In this document: positions 1-8,950 of the stretch, piece after piece | How positions within the stretch are numbered: the first letter of the stretch is position 1 | Layout of the letters: every line of letters begins with the position of its first letter | From: RGIG5612 sp045600845 | Lineage (GTDB): Bacteria > Bacillota > Clostridia > Lachnospirales > Lachnospiraceae | Direction: 5' to 3' | Length of the DNA: 57,548 nt | Assembly: GCA_045600845.1 (NCBI GenBank) | Contig: JAZRYR010000015.1 | Span: 1 to 57,548, forward strand | The notes under the pieces: generated by a model | What the model was told of the DNA's origin: nothing | Seen by the model: only the letters and a program-made list of their open reading frames with translations | Database searches by the model: none | Program-made: the position numbers and the translations under genes

Positions 1-150
1 CAAAAGAGATTGGGATTTCTCGCTTTTTTCTATGTCGAAAAAGCAAATGCTTCTGCGTTTCGATTATACGAAAGACTTGGTTATGCAATTAAAGAAGAAC
101 AGGGAAGTCGATATTTGATGATAAAAGAATTAGGAAAGACAAAACTTTAG
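1..150 (+). CDS. GNAT family N-acetyltransferase, C-terminal fragment
   Basis: The first 49 codons read as the end of a GNAT acetyltransferase; the gene starts before the window. The visible part contains the family's acetyl-CoA-binding end, VEKANASAFRLYERLGY: the A/N-x-x-A-x-x-L/F-Y-E-K/R-x-G-F/Y motif of motif A/B helix alpha-4 and strand beta-6. It then runs to a TAG stop at 148-150. Members transfer an acetyl group from acetyl-CoA to an amine, either a small molecule or a protein N-terminus. The substrate cannot be told from this piece. It is not obviously RimI. Confidence 0.85.
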   Translation, partial: QKRLGFLAFFYVEKANASAFRLYERLGYAIKEEQGSRYLMIKELGKTKL

Positions 151-277
151 TTTGCAAAGGTTCTTTATGATTACTATTATGCATTATTCTAGTTCAGAAT
201 GAAAAATAAGGAATGTTTTCCGGACTTCGTATAATGTTTACATTTTATTCTTATAAAAAAAATGATATCATCGATGT

Positions 278-619
278 ATGAATAAAAGAAGCGTTGGTAC
301 GGAATATGAGCAGATGGCTGTTCGTTATATGGAAGAGAATGGACTTAAGGTTCTCGAAACCAATTACCGGGTGAAAATCGGTGAGATCGATATCATAGCC
401 AAGGAAGGATACACGGTGGTTTTTGCAGAAGTAAAATATCGGTCCGATAAAGAATATGGAGGAGCCAGCTTCGCCATAAGTGAGAAGAAAAAGAAAACCA
501 TATATCGTGTAGCGCAGTGGTATATCTCTTCCCATCATCTTTCTGAAAATGCCTTGTACCGATTTGACGCGGTATTGATTGACGGAAATGAAATCACACA
601 TATAAAAAATGCGTGGTAA
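278..619 (+). CDS. yraN: YraN family (UPF0102) nuclease-fold protein
   Basis: A 113-residue protein, about the usual length for the YraN/UPF0102 family. The restriction-endonuclease-like core is visible: the N-terminal G-T-E-Y-E-Q-M-A helix, then GEIDIIAKEG (residues about 36-45), then VFAEVKYR. The spaced E, D and E-x-K residues match the metal-binding pattern of Holliday-junction-resolvase-like folds. A DNA-processing role is assumed for the family but not proven. It stands just before rpsU, from which it is separated by a promoter. Start chosen at the ATG that gives the conserved N-terminus; no strong Shine-Dalgarno is seen. Confidence 0.9.
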   Translation: MNKRSVGTEYEQMAVRYMEENGLKVLETNYRVKIGEIDIIAKEGYTVVFAEVKYRSDKEYGGASFAISEKKKKTIYRVAQWYISSHHLSENALYRFDAVLIDGNEITHIKNAW

Positions 620-642
620 GCCGTAAAATAATTATTTTTTGA

Positions 643-670
643 TTGACGAGAGAAACTATTGTGTTATAAT
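643..670 (+). promoter_or_regulatory. sigma-A promoter for rpsU
   Basis: TTGACG at 643-648 and a perfect TATAAT at 665-670 are separated by 16 bases. The start point would fall near 677, leaving a leader of about 50 bases before the rpsU ATG at 727. Confidence 0.8.
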
Positions 671-726
671 GATTAGGCGCGTAAGCGGAAAGATTCCATA
701 ATCGGAGGGAGGTAAGTTCGAAGCTT

Positions 727-903
727 ATGTCAAATGTTATCGTAAAAGAAAACGAATCATTAGATAGTGCATTACGTCGTTTCAAAAGAAACTGCGCTAA
801 GGCTGGCATCCAGCAGGAGATTCGTAAAAGAGAGCATTATGAGAAACCAAGCGTAAGACGTAAGAAAAAGTCTGAAGCAGCTCGTAAGCGCAAATATAAC
901 TAA
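727..903 (+). CDS. rpsU: 30S ribosomal protein S21
   Basis: A 58-codon gene whose product begins MSNVIVKENESLDSALRRFK and ends in a run of Arg/Lys, the standard bS21 architecture. bS21 sits on the 30S platform near the 3' end of 16S rRNA and helps initiation. A purine-rich GGAGGGAGG lies about 12 bases before the ATG, which is rather far. The gene has its own promoter (643-670) and a terminator (913-942), so it is probably transcribed mainly alone, although phoH-ybeY follow. Confidence 0.97.
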   Translation: MSNVIVKENESLDSALRRFKRNCAKAGIQQEIRKREHYEKPSVRRKKKSEAARKRKYN

Positions 904-912
904 TAAGAATTT

Positions 913-942
913 AAAGGACCGATGAAAAATCGGTTCTTTTTA
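913..942 (+). terminator. intrinsic terminator after rpsU
   Basis: The inverted repeat AAAGGACCGAT / ATCGGTTCTTT (one G-U pair) has a short A-rich loop and is followed by a T-rich tail. It stands 10 bases after the rpsU stop. Confidence 0.8.
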
Positions 943-943
943 T

Positions 944-972
944 TTGCCGAAAATCTGTTATTAGAATATAAT
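944..972 (+). promoter_or_regulatory. promoter for phoH-ybeY
   Basis: TTGCCG at 944-949, a 17-base spacer, and TATAAT at 967-972, directly after the rpsU terminator and about 30 bases before the phoH start. Confidence 0.7.
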
Positions 973-1002
973 ATTTACAATATATCATAAGGAGAAAAAG
1001 CT

Positions 1003-1986
1003 TTGAGCGAAATTGAAAACATTACCAGCCTGTCGGCACAGGAAGTGAAAGAAATATTCGGACAGTTCGATGAAAATGTGAAGAAAATTGAACGTCATCT
1101 TCATGTATCCATTATTTCCCGAGATGATGGAATTAAGATTGTGGGTGAGCCGGTGTGTGCGGAAAGAGCCAGAAGAATTATCGAGGATCTTGCTCAGCTG
1201 GTAAGAAAAGGAAATCCCATCCAGACACAGAATGTTGATTATGCGCTTTCTCTGGAACAGGAAGGAACCCAGACCCATATTTCGGATTTAGATGATGAAA
1301 TTATCTGCCGAACAATAAATGGAAAACCAATTAAGCCGAAAACCTTTAACCAGAAAAAATATGTCGATGCGATTAAGGACAACATGATTGTTTTTGGCTT
1401 AGGTCCGGCTGGAACAGGTAAGACTTATCTAGCTATGGCCATGGCCATTGATGCGTTCAAAAAAGGCGATGTAAACCGCATTATTCTTACTCGTCCTGCC
1501 ATTGAGGCGGGTGAAAACTTAGGTTTCCTGCCGGGGGATCTGCAAAGCAAAGTCGATCCGTATTTAAGACCTCTTTATGATGCGATTTATCAGATTATGG
1601 GGGCGGAAAGTTATCTCTCCAATAGTGAAAAAGGGCTGATTGAAGTAGCTCCTTTGGCTTATATGAGAGGCCGTACGTTAGATAATGCTTTTATTATTTT
1701 AGATGAAGCCCAGAATACAACTCCGGCACAGATGAAAATGTTCCTGACCCGAATCGGTTTTGGTTCTAAGGTTGTAGTTACCGGCGATCTTACACAGAAA
1801 GACCTTCCTCATGGACAGATTTCGGGTCTGGAAGTAGCCGTAAAGGTACTGGCTAATATTGAAGAAGATATTGTTCAGGTACACTTGACCAGCCAGGATG
1901 TAGTAAGACATCCGGTGGTACAGAAAATTGTTTTAGCATACGAAGAATACGAAAAGAAACAAAATCAAAGGAATAAGGACAGATAA
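1003..1986 (+). CDS. phoH: PhoH family ATPase (PhoH-like, YbeZ type)
   Basis: A 327-residue cytoplasmic ATPase. A small nucleic-acid-binding N-terminal domain (about 1-95) is followed by the P-loop domain, with Walker A GPAGTGKT at 134-141 and Walker B IILDEAQN at 231-238. The start is a UUG with a well-placed AAGGAG at 989-994. In many bacteria PhoH-like proteins pair with the rRNA endonuclease YbeY, and here ybeY follows with no gap, so a joint role in rRNA maturation or RNA quality control is likely. Despite its name there is no sign of a phosphate (Pho box) link here. Confidence 0.95.
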   Translation: MSEIENITSLSAQEVKEIFGQFDENVKKIERHLHVSIISRDDGIKIVGEPVCAERARRIIEDLAQLVRKGNPIQTQNVDYALSLEQEGTQTHISDLDDEIICRTINGKPIKPKTFNQKKYVDAIKDNMIVFGLGPAGTGKTYLAMAMAIDAFKKGDVNRIILTRPAIEAGENLGFLPGDLQSKVDPYLRPLYDAIYQIMGAESYLSNSEKGLIEVAPLAYMRGRTLDNAFIILDEAQNTTPAQMKMFLTRIGFGSKVVVTGDLTQKDLPHGQISGLEVAVKVLANIEEDIVQVHLTSQDVVRHPVVQKIVLAYEEYEKKQNQRNKDR

Positions 1987-2463
1987 ATGGCGATTTATAT
2001 TGAGAATGAATCCAGAGTAATATTTGATTTTAAGAATATTGATTCTGTTATAAGAAAGGCGATTAAAGCTGTATTTCAGGACAAAAATCTTCCTGAAGAA
2101 CTGGATGTGAATGTATTGCTCACAACTCCAAAGTCTATCCGGATTATTAACCAGGAAAACAGAGGTGTAGATAGTGTAACGGATGTTCTTTCTTTTCCAT
2201 ATTATGATTATGAGGAACCAGGGGTCTTTTCTGAAGAGATATCAGAGGAAGAAGAGAATATTCTGGGAGATATTATTATCTGTGCCAGTAAGATTAAAGA
2301 ACAAGCGAAAAAGTACGGGCATAGCCAGAAAAGAGAATTGGCTTTTTTAATTGTCCACAGTATGTTACACTTAATTGGTTATGATCATATGGAAGAAAAT
2401 GACATGGAACTGATGCAGGCAGAAGAGCGCCGTTTTATGGATATTATTAACATTAAGAGATAG
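1987..2463 (+). CDS. ybeY: endoribonuclease YbeY, rRNA maturation factor
   Basis: A 158-residue zinc metallo-RNase that acts in 16S rRNA 3' maturation and 70S quality control. The signature H-x3-H-x5-H is seen as HSMLHLIGYDH, giving zinc ligands H124, H128 and H134. The conserved TDVLSFP stretch is at about 65-71. The ATG comes directly after the phoH stop, so the two are translationally coupled. The length is normal and nothing is missing. Confidence 0.96.
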   Translation: MAIYIENESRVIFDFKNIDSVIRKAIKAVFQDKNLPEELDVNVLLTTPKSIRIINQENRGVDSVTDVLSFPYYDYEEPGVFSEEISEEEENILGDIIICASKIKEQAKKYGHSQKRELAFLIVHSMLHLIGYDHMEENDMELMQAEERRFMDIINIKR

Positions 2464-2470
2464 ATGATAC

Positions 2471-4126
2471 ATGAATAAAAAAGGCAAAGGGAATTTCCTG
2501 ATGCAGGGCGCTATTTTAGGCGTTTCCTCCATCGTTGTAAGATTAATCGGAATTATCTACCGGGTTCCGCTGAATAATATTTTAGGAGAAAAAGGTGTTG
2601 CGTATTACGGCGTTGCTTTCGACGTATACTCAATCCTTCTTCTATTGTCTTCTTATAGTCTTCCTTTGGCCGTTTCTAAAATGGTTTCCAAACGGGTAAC
2701 CTTAAAACAATATAAAAATACCAGAAGAATATTTATTTTTGCGCTTGCTTTTGCGTTTATCTGTGGTCTTGCAGCCTTCTGTATTACGTTTTTTGGCGCA
2801 GATTTCTTTGCTAAATTATTGAACTATCCACAAAGTGCAGTTGCTTTGAAGGTACTTTCTCCGGCTTTGATCATTCTTTCTATAATGGGCGTTATGCGAG
2901 GCTATTTTCAGGGGCTTGGAACCATGGTTCCTACGGCGGCTTCCAATATTATTGAACAGATTATTAATGCTGTTATCAGTATTGTTGCGGCATCCGCCCT
3001 ATACAAATCGGTTACCGATGTTCAGATTGCCAAATACAGTTTCAGTAATGTCCGGGAAGCATATGGTGCGGCAGGCGGTACTTTAGGTACGGTATGTGGT
3101 GCAGCAGCTGCGTTAATTTTCCTTGTTATATTATATTGTTTTTACCGAAAAATTCTTAAAAAACAGATTCAAAACGATGATTCCGATTATATCGAACCAT
3201 TCAGCAGTATTCTAAAAGTTCTGGTTCTGACGATTATTCCGGTAATTTTAAGCACCACCATCTATAACATCAGCGGCCTTTTAGATTCTGGCCTTTTCAG
3301 CAACATTATGGAAGCAAAAGGAATGAATCATGATACCATTGATGTTTTAACCGGTATGTTTACTGGAAATTACCGTTTATTGGTTAACGTTCCGATTGCT
3401 CTTGCCAGTGCTTTAGCATCCTCTCTTATTCCAAGTGTTGTAAAATCTATGACAGAAGGTAATAGGGGAGTAGTAATTAATAAAATCGAATCTTCCATTA
3501 AAGTAACAATGATCGTTGCATTTCCTTGCGCCGTTGGAATCGGTGTTTTATCCAGACAGATTATGGGCTTTTTATTTCCAACAAGCGCGGATCCGGATAA
3601 AGTGTCCCTAATGTTTATCGTTGGTTGTATTTCTATTGTTTTTTATTCTTTATCTACGATTACGAACTCCATTCTTCAGGGAATTGATAAAATGCGGGTA
3701 CCTGTCATTCATTCTGCAATCGCTTTAGCAATGCATGTAGCAATTTTGATTGGTATGCTTTATTTATTCAATATCGATATATTCTGCGTAGTAATCTGTG
3801 ATGCTTTATTTGCATTGATTGTGTGTATACTAAATGCCCACTCATTGAATAAATATTTAGGTTATAAACAGGAAATCAAAAAGAGTATTATTATGCCGGC
3901 AATATGTTCCATTATCATGGGTGTTTTTGCTTTCTTCATCAGTTTTTTCATCTACAAAGTTGTTAAGAGCTACGCCATTTCTGTTATCGTAACAATTGTC
4001 ATAGCTGCCGTCATTTATGGACTTCTTTTGATGATTCTGAAAGTTATTGATGCGGACGAGCTGGCAATGTTTCCGGGTGGTGGAAAAATATACCGGATTG
4101 CAAAAAAATTACATTTCATGAAATAG
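2471..4126 (+). CDS. polytopic lipid flippase of the MurJ/SpoVB/YtgP (MOP) family
   Basis: A 551-residue membrane protein with about 14 predicted hydrophobic segments. Its N-terminus (GAILGVSSIVVRLIGIIYRVP) is typical of Firmicute YtgP/SpoVB-like members of the MOP exporter superfamily. Such proteins flip undecaprenyl-linked precursors; YtgP is a MurJ-type lipid II flippase and SpoVB acts in spore cortex synthesis. Which of the two roles applies here cannot be settled from sequence. It starts 8 bases after ybeY and is probably co-transcribed with it. A MATE drug exporter is less likely because the N-terminal and loop motifs match the polysaccharide-synthesis branch. Confidence 0.85.
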   Translation: MNKKGKGNFLMQGAILGVSSIVVRLIGIIYRVPLNNILGEKGVAYYGVAFDVYSILLLLSSYSLPLAVSKMVSKRVTLKQYKNTRRIFIFALAFAFICGLAAFCITFFGADFFAKLLNYPQSAVALKVLSPALIILSIMGVMRGYFQGLGTMVPTAASNIIEQIINAVISIVAASALYKSVTDVQIAKYSFSNVREAYGAAGGTLGTVCGAAAALIFLVILYCFYRKILKKQIQNDDSDYIEPFSSILKVLVLTIIPVILSTTIYNISGLLDSGLFSNIMEAKGMNHDTIDVLTGMFTGNYRLLVNVPIALASALASSLIPSVVKSMTEGNRGVVINKIESSIKVTMIVAFPCAVGIGVLSRQIMGFLFPTSADPDKVSLMFIVGCISIVFYSLSTITNSILQGIDKMRVPVIHSAIALAMHVAILIGMLYLFNIDIFCVVICDALFALIVCILNAHSLNKYLGYKQEIKKSIIMPAICSIIMGVFAFFISFFIYKVVKSYAISVIVTIVIAAVIYGLLLMILKVIDADELAMFPGGGKIYRIAKKLHFMK

Positions 4127-4160
4127 ACATATTTTTCTTTTTGGGTGCTTTTGTCCAATT

Positions 4161-4460
4161 ATGAATCAGCATAAGAAAATAGTCTTTGGTGAAGAGGCTG
4201 CAAAAAAAAGGAATAAGATTATCAACAAGCTGGATAATCATAAACTGGAATTCGGCGTTTATTTCGTTATGCTTTCTTCTAGTGAAAAAGACCTGTTGGA
4301 TATTGTACCAGGCTATATGATTTATAAAGATGCTTATCAAGGAAAAGATATTCTTGGTGTTGGCGTCACAAAGGAAGAAGCTTTTGAAGTCTGCGCCAAG
4401 CTGATTTTACGAGTTTATGAAGAAAATGGCGATTATGATGTAAGGAGTTATTACGTATGA
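4161..4460 (+). CDS. small conserved cytoplasmic protein, unknown function
   Basis: A 99-residue soluble protein that I do not recognise. It has no cysteines beyond one, no signal peptide and no membrane segment. The N-terminal third is basic (AAKKRNKIINKLDNH) and the C-terminal half contains VGVTKEEAFEVCAKLILRVYEENGDYD, which looks like a compact alpha/beta domain. No good ribosome binding site precedes the ATG at 4161. The stop overlaps the start of the DUF2953 gene by four bases (ATGA), so it belongs to the DUF2953-gerW operon. Confidence 0.7.
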   Translation: MNQHKKIVFGEEAAKKRNKIINKLDNHKLEFGVYFVMLSSSEKDLLDIVPGYMIYKDAYQGKDILGVGVTKEEAFEVCAKLILRVYEENGDYDVRSYYV

Positions 4461-5302
4461 TTTTCTTAAGTGTTTTAAAAATCATAGGTATCGTGCTCGC
4501 CTGTATCGTTGGCTTCGTCTTGTTACTGGTTTTATTGGTTTTGTTTACTCCCATTCCGTACAAAATGAATGCTGATGGAGAGAATACCGATATGGTAATT
4601 ACCGGTTCTGCGAAATGGCTTTTCGGACTTGCAAATGTAAAGTTTGCATTTGTGAATTTTAAATTTGGTTATAAATTAAAGATCGCCGGAATTAAAATAT
4701 TAATGGGAATATTTCCGGATAGTACAAAAAAAAAGATAGAAGAGAAGACCGAAAAGGAACTTCCATCTTTAACCCCTGTTGACGATTCAGATAATTTTAA
4801 CGTGGAACAAGAAAAAACAGATATTCCGGAGATTGAATATATTAATATCCATGAAGCAAAAAAAGATAGTGTGGAAAAATCAGAAAAAGAAAATAAAGAA
4901 AAAGCCGATTTTCAGAATAAGATAAAACCATGGATAGAAAAATATAAAAAAATAAAGACGCTATTTGAGTCGAAAGAAACGAAAAAAACCGTTAAATTCA
5001 TAAAAATTCAGTTATTTAATATATTAAATCATATAAAACCAAAAAAAATTTCCGGAAATCTGAATTTTGGATTGGAAGATCCATCAAATACGGCTATAAT
5101 ATATGGATTGATTGGCTCCGTTATGGATATTATTTCAAATAATAAATGTATTGTCACCCCGGAATTTTATCAAAAAGGGGTGAGTTGTGATTTATCAATT
5201 AATGGAAGCATTTTTATTGGATATGTGGTAATATGTATCTTGAGACTGTTAATGGACAAAAATGTTAAAAGATTGTTTCGTACAGTCAGGAGGATTATTT
5301 AA
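4457..5302 (+). CDS. DUF2953 domain membrane protein (YtfI-like)
   Basis: A 281-residue protein with an N-terminal membrane segment (about 3-32), a variable charged middle rich in Glu and Lys (about 95-170), and a C-terminal domain ending in another hydrophobic stretch (about 245-265). It matches the DUF2953 family, called YtfI in Bacillus, which is found directly upstream of the sporulation gene gerW/ytfJ; that order is kept here. Start and stop overlap its neighbours by four and one bases. The function is unknown; the context suggests sporulation or the envelope. Confidence 0.8.
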   Translation: MIFLSVLKIIGIVLACIVGFVLLLVLLVLFTPIPYKMNADGENTDMVITGSAKWLFGLANVKFAFVNFKFGYKLKIAGIKILMGIFPDSTKKKIEEKTEKELPSLTPVDDSDNFNVEQEKTDIPEIEYINIHEAKKDSVEKSEKENKEKADFQNKIKPWIEKYKKIKTLFESKETKKTVKFIKIQLFNILNHIKPKKISGNLNFGLEDPSNTAIIYGLIGSVMDIISNNKCIVTPEFYQKGVSCDLSINGSIFIGYVVICILRLLMDKNVKRLFRTVRRII

Positions 5303-5691
5303 TGGCAGAGAATCTTGATAAGACAGTATCATCCCTGATGACTAATCTTGAAAACTTTGTTTCTGCAAAGACGATTGTAGGAGAACCGATACAATATAAA
5401 GATGTAGTTATTTTTCCGATGGCGGATGTTTCCTTTGGCGTTGCTGCAGGAGCTTTTAATAAAGAGACAAAAAATAATGGAGCTGGCGGAGCCGGTGCCC
5501 ATATTTCTCCGTCTGCTGTTTTAATTATTCAGAATGGAACTTCAAAAATCGTTAATATTAAAGATCGGGATTCTATCAATAAAATCATTGAAATCGTTCC
5601 GGACATCATGACGAAAATTTTGGACAGAAATAAAAACGATAAAACAACTTCGGAAGATGATGATATGCCAAGAATAGAGGATTATTTATAA
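5302..5691 (+). CDS. ytfJ: sporulation protein GerW/YtfJ family
   Basis: A 129-residue protein beginning with a helix (LMTNLENFVSAKTIVGEPI), then a beta-rich core with a Gly/Ala stretch (GAGGAGAHISPSA, about 56-68), then a C-terminal helix. This is the GerW (YtfJ) family, needed for proper spore germination in Bacillus. It supports a spore-forming lineage. It overlaps the DUF2953 stop by one base and is translationally coupled to it. Confidence 0.92.
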   Translation: MAENLDKTVSSLMTNLENFVSAKTIVGEPIQYKDVVIFPMADVSFGVAAGAFNKETKNNGAGGAGAHISPSAVLIIQNGTSKIVNIKDRDSINKIIEIVPDIMTKILDRNKNDKTTSEDDDMPRIEDYL

Positions 5692-5695
5692 AAAC

Positions 5696-6658
5696 ATGGC
5701 ATGGTTTCTTTTTGCGCTAATCTGTGCATTTGGTTGGGGCTTTGCGGACCTTTTTTATAAAAAAGGGACGGATGAAGGCGACCGTTATTCTCATTTAAAA
5801 ATTGCTGTTTGGGTTGGTTTGGTTATGGGTTTTTGCTCCCTTGTTCTTTTGCTGTTTTCCAGACCAGATATCACACCCTCGGAGTTTTTTGCGAATATAG
5901 TAAAATATCTCCCGGCATCCCTATCGTATATTATCTCTATGGTAGTTGGTTATGCAGGCTTGAGGTACATGGAGCTATCCATTATTTCACCGGTGCAGAA
6001 TGCATCCGGAGCCTTATCTGCCGTTTGCATGATTATTTATTTTACCTTGATTGGGAAAATTACTGATTTTTTCGAGGAATTTTCTGTTTTAGACATTGTT
6101 GGTTCCATCCTGATTATTACCGGAGTTATTTTACTTGCTTTTGTAGAAAATCGTTTATCAAAAGAAGAAAACCAATTAATAACGGAAAATAAAAAATATC
6201 GATATGGTGCTCTTGCCATTATCTTTCCACTTCTATATTGTGTTTTTGATACCATCGGAACAGCGGCAGATGGTATTATTCTGGATGAACACTCTGGAAT
6301 GAATTTAAGTGAAATTGATGTTCTGATTCTTTACGGATTAACATTTTTTGTTGCCGGACTCATTTGCTGGTTTTATTTATGGGTAAAAAATAAAAAGGCA
6401 TATAATCCTTTCCAAAAATCGGAAATTTATAAAGGTATTGCTGCTTGTTGTGAAGAAGCCGGTCAGGTCTTCTATATTTACGCCATGGCTTTAAATCCAG
6501 TTCTTGCTGCACCTATGGTAGCTTCTTATTGTATTATTTCGGTCATTCTTTCAAGAATTTTCATAAAAGAAAAACTAAGACGATCACAATATATCTGTGT
6601 CGTCTTAGTAATAATTGGTATTGTTATTCTAGGAATAGCGGAAGGTCTTTCGGCTTAA
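5696..6658 (+). CDS. EamA/DMT superfamily transporter
   Basis: A 320-residue inner-membrane protein with about ten hydrophobic segments arranged as two EamA repeats (about 2-135 and 170-318). Members export or import small metabolites; the substrate is unknown. It starts 4 bases after gerW, so it may ride on that operon. Its stop codon overlaps the stop codon of the opposing phosphofructokinase gene within the sequence TTAA. Confidence 0.88.
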   Translation: MAWFLFALICAFGWGFADLFYKKGTDEGDRYSHLKIAVWVGLVMGFCSLVLLLFSRPDITPSEFFANIVKYLPASLSYIISMVVGYAGLRYMELSIISPVQNASGALSAVCMIIYFTLIGKITDFFEEFSVLDIVGSILIITGVILLAFVENRLSKEENQLITENKKYRYGALAIIFPLLYCVFDTIGTAADGIILDEHSGMNLSEIDVLILYGLTFFVAGLICWFYLWVKNKKAYNPFQKSEIYKGIAACCEEAGQVFYIYAMALNPVLAAPMVASYCIISVILSRIFIKEKLRRSQYICVVLVIIGIVILGIAEGLSA

Positions 6659-7902
6659 TCTTCTACTGTAAGAACCTTCTTTAATTTTGCATATCTCGGC
6701 AAGGAATCCTCATAAAATCTTATCGGTTCTCCTTGAATTAATGGAAGAGCATAATCAATAAACTGTTTGTTTACAAAGTTTCCTTTTTTATTAATCCATT
6801 CCCGAGGAATCTTCTTTTCTGTATTTGCAGCTTCACTTAATGGGACTAAAACACATTTGCAATCATAAACCGGACTGTTATCATTTCTCTTAAAAGCAAC
6901 CATTTTTCCGGATTTCCCATCTAAAGCAGATTTTACCGCAAATTTTCCTGCTTCGACAGCTTCCTCAATATCGGTCAAGGAAGCAATATGAGCTGCACTT
7001 CTCTGAAGAAGACTTAATTCAATTGCTCTGGTTTTAATACCGGTTCTTGTTTTAACAAGGCTTGCTAAATAATTTGCAACGCCTCCTAATTGAGTGTGTC
7101 CAAAACCGTCTGTAGAGGAAGTCTGAACATCCGATACATAACGACCATTATCGTAGTGGATGCCTTCCGATACAGCTACAAAGACATCTCCTTTTTTCTC
7201 ATGGATTCTTTGCACATCATCAAAAAAATCATCCAGATCAAAATCGGTTTCCGGAAGATAAATCAGGTCTGGCCCGCACCCTTTGGCGGAAGCAAGAAGA
7301 GAAGAAGCCGTCAGCCATCCGGCATGACGTCCCATGATTTCCATGATTGTAATGTTATCCGTAGAATATACCTTGTTGTCTAAATATACTTCCATACAGG
7401 AAGTCGCAATATACTTGGCAGCACTGCCAAATCCTGGACAATGATCGGTACCGGTCAAGTCGTTATCTATGGTCTTAGGAACGCCGATAACCCGACATTC
7501 ATAACCGACCTTTGCCATATATTTATGGATTTTATTGCAAGTATCCATCGAGTCATTTCCGCCATTATAAAAGAAATAGCGAACGTTATATTTTTTGAAT
7601 ATCTTTAAGATTTTTTTATAGTCGGTTTCATCATTATCCGGATCTGCCATTTTATAGCGACAGGAACCTAATTCTGAAGAAGGAGTATTCTGTAAAAGAA
7701 GTAATTCATCGGCATCTTCTTTTGACATATCAAAAAGACGTTCGTTCAAAACACCGATGATCCCATATTCCGCTCCATATACATTGGTTATTTCCTCAGT
7801 ATCCAAAGCAGTGCGGATTACACCGTAAGCACTGGAATTGATAACCGACGTTGGTCCGCCGGATTGCGCAAATATACAGCTTCCTATTAATTTTTCTGCC
7901 AT
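6655..7902 (-). CDS. 6-phosphofructokinase, pyrophosphate-dependent type
   Basis: A glycolytic enzyme that phosphorylates fructose-6-phosphate. The product has the PFK fold with GGNDSMDT in the phosphoryl-donor loop, PKTIDNDL at the catalytic aspartate (T-I-D-N-D) and GRHAGWL in the substrate site. ATP enzymes usually have GGDGS and classical PPi enzymes GGDDS. GGNDS here fits the PPi-type subfamily but with Asn replacing the first Asp. I use the ATG at 7902 because GGGGGT lies just before it; an upstream ATG at 7920 (overlapping the fba stop) would add six residues. It is the second gene of an fba-pfk operon. Confidence 0.9.
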   Translation of the reverse strand: MAEKLIGSCIFAQSGGPTSVINSSAYGVIRTALDTEEITNVYGAEYGIIGVLNERLFDMSKEDADELLLLQNTPSSELGSCRYKMADPDNDETDYKKILKIFKKYNVRYFFYNGGNDSMDTCNKIHKYMAKVGYECRVIGVPKTIDNDLTGTDHCPGFGSAAKYIATSCMEVYLDNKVYSTDNITIMEIMGRHAGWLTASSLLASAKGCGPDLIYLPETDFDLDDFFDDVQRIHEKKGDVFVAVSEGIHYDNGRYVSDVQTSSTDGFGHTQLGGVANYLASLVKTRTGIKTRAIELSLLQRSAAHIASLTDIEEAVEAGKFAVKSALDGKSGKMVAFKRNDNSPVYDCKCVLVPLSEAANTEKKIPREWINKKGNFVNKQFIDYALPLIQGEPIRFYEDSLPRYAKLKKVLTVED

Positions 7903-7916
7903 AATTTTACCCCCGG

Positions 7917-8852
7917 TCATGCCTTTCCATTGCAGCCTAAAACGTCAACAATTTTATGTGCAACCATAGATTTAATTGCTTCTCTTGCAGGTTTCAGATA
8001 TTGTCTTGGGTCAAAATGATCCGGATGGGCATCCATGTATTCACGGATACATGCGGTCATTGCAAGACGTAAGTCGGAGTCAATATTTATCTTACATACC
8101 GCCATAGAAGCCGCTTTTCGAAGCTGGTCTTCTGGTACACCGATAGCACCCGGCATATTTCCGCCATGTTCATTAATTGCTTTTACAAAGTCCTGAGGAA
8201 CTGAGGAAGCACCATGAAGAACGATAGGGAAGCCTGGTAATCTTTTTTCAACTTCCTCCAGAATGTCGAAACGAAGCTGTGGATTTGTACCTGGTTTGAA
8301 TTTATAAGCACCATGACTGGTTCCAATAGCGATAGCTAAAGAATCACAGCCTGTTTTTTCAACGAATTCCTGAACATCTTCCGGTCGAGTATAGGAGGAA
8401 TCTTCTGCACTGACATTTACTTCATCTTCAATACCAGCCAAAGTTCCAAGTTCTGCTTCTACAACAACGCCATGATCATGAGCATATTCCACAACTTTTC
8501 TTGTTTCAGCGATATTCTCTGAAAGTGGAAGACCGGATTTATCAATCATTACGGAAGTAAAACCACCATCAATGCAGCTTTTACACAGTTCAAAACTGTC
8601 TCCGTGATCTAAGTGAAGGCAGATCGGAATGTCGTTTTCAATAAGTGCTGCTTCAACCAGTTTCACAAGATATGTATGATTGGCATAGCTGCGTGCACCT
8701 TTTGAAACCTGCAGAATCAATGGAGCATTCAATTCTCCTGCTGCTTCCGTAATTCCCTGAATGATCTCCATATTGTTTACATTAAAAGCACCAATGGCAT
8801 AACCGCCATTATATGCTTTTTCGAACATTTCTTTTGATGTTACTAATGGCAT
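7917..8852 (-). CDS. fba: class II fructose-1,6-bisphosphate aldolase
   Basis: A 311-residue zinc aldolase that splits fructose-1,6-bisphosphate into the two triose phosphates. Visible landmarks are HLDHGD (catalytic Asp and first zinc His), VEAELGTLAGIED (zinc Glu region), AIGTSHGAYK and LHGASSVP (zinc His). AGGAGG at 8859-8864 on the minus strand is well placed for the ATG at 8852. It heads an operon with the PPi-type phosphofructokinase, so two consecutive glycolytic steps are made together. Confidence 0.96.
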   Translation of the reverse strand: MPLVTSKEMFEKAYNGGYAIGAFNVNNMEIIQGITEAAGELNAPLILQVSKGARSYANHTYLVKLVEAALIENDIPICLHLDHGDSFELCKSCIDGGFTSVMIDKSGLPLSENIAETRKVVEYAHDHGVVVEAELGTLAGIEDEVNVSAEDSSYTRPEDVQEFVEKTGCDSLAIAIGTSHGAYKFKPGTNPQLRFDILEEVEKRLPGFPIVLHGASSVPQDFVKAINEHGGNMPGAIGVPEDQLRKAASMAVCKINIDSDLRLAMTACIREYMDAHPDHFDPRQYLKPAREAIKSMVAHKIVDVLGCNGKA

Positions 8853-8887
8853 ATTGAATTCCTCCTGATTTATATATATTAATCCTT

Positions 8888-8893
8888 ATTATA
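8888..8893 (-). promoter_or_regulatory. -10 element for the fba-pfk operon
   Basis: A perfect TATAAT on the minus strand, about 36 bases before the fba start. No convincing -35 hexamer lies 16-18 bases upstream, so only the -10 is called. Confidence 0.5.
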
Positions 8894-8950
8894 TACAGTT
8901 TTTTTCTTTATTCCACCTTATTTTAGAATAAAGTAGAGAATATATTCGCA

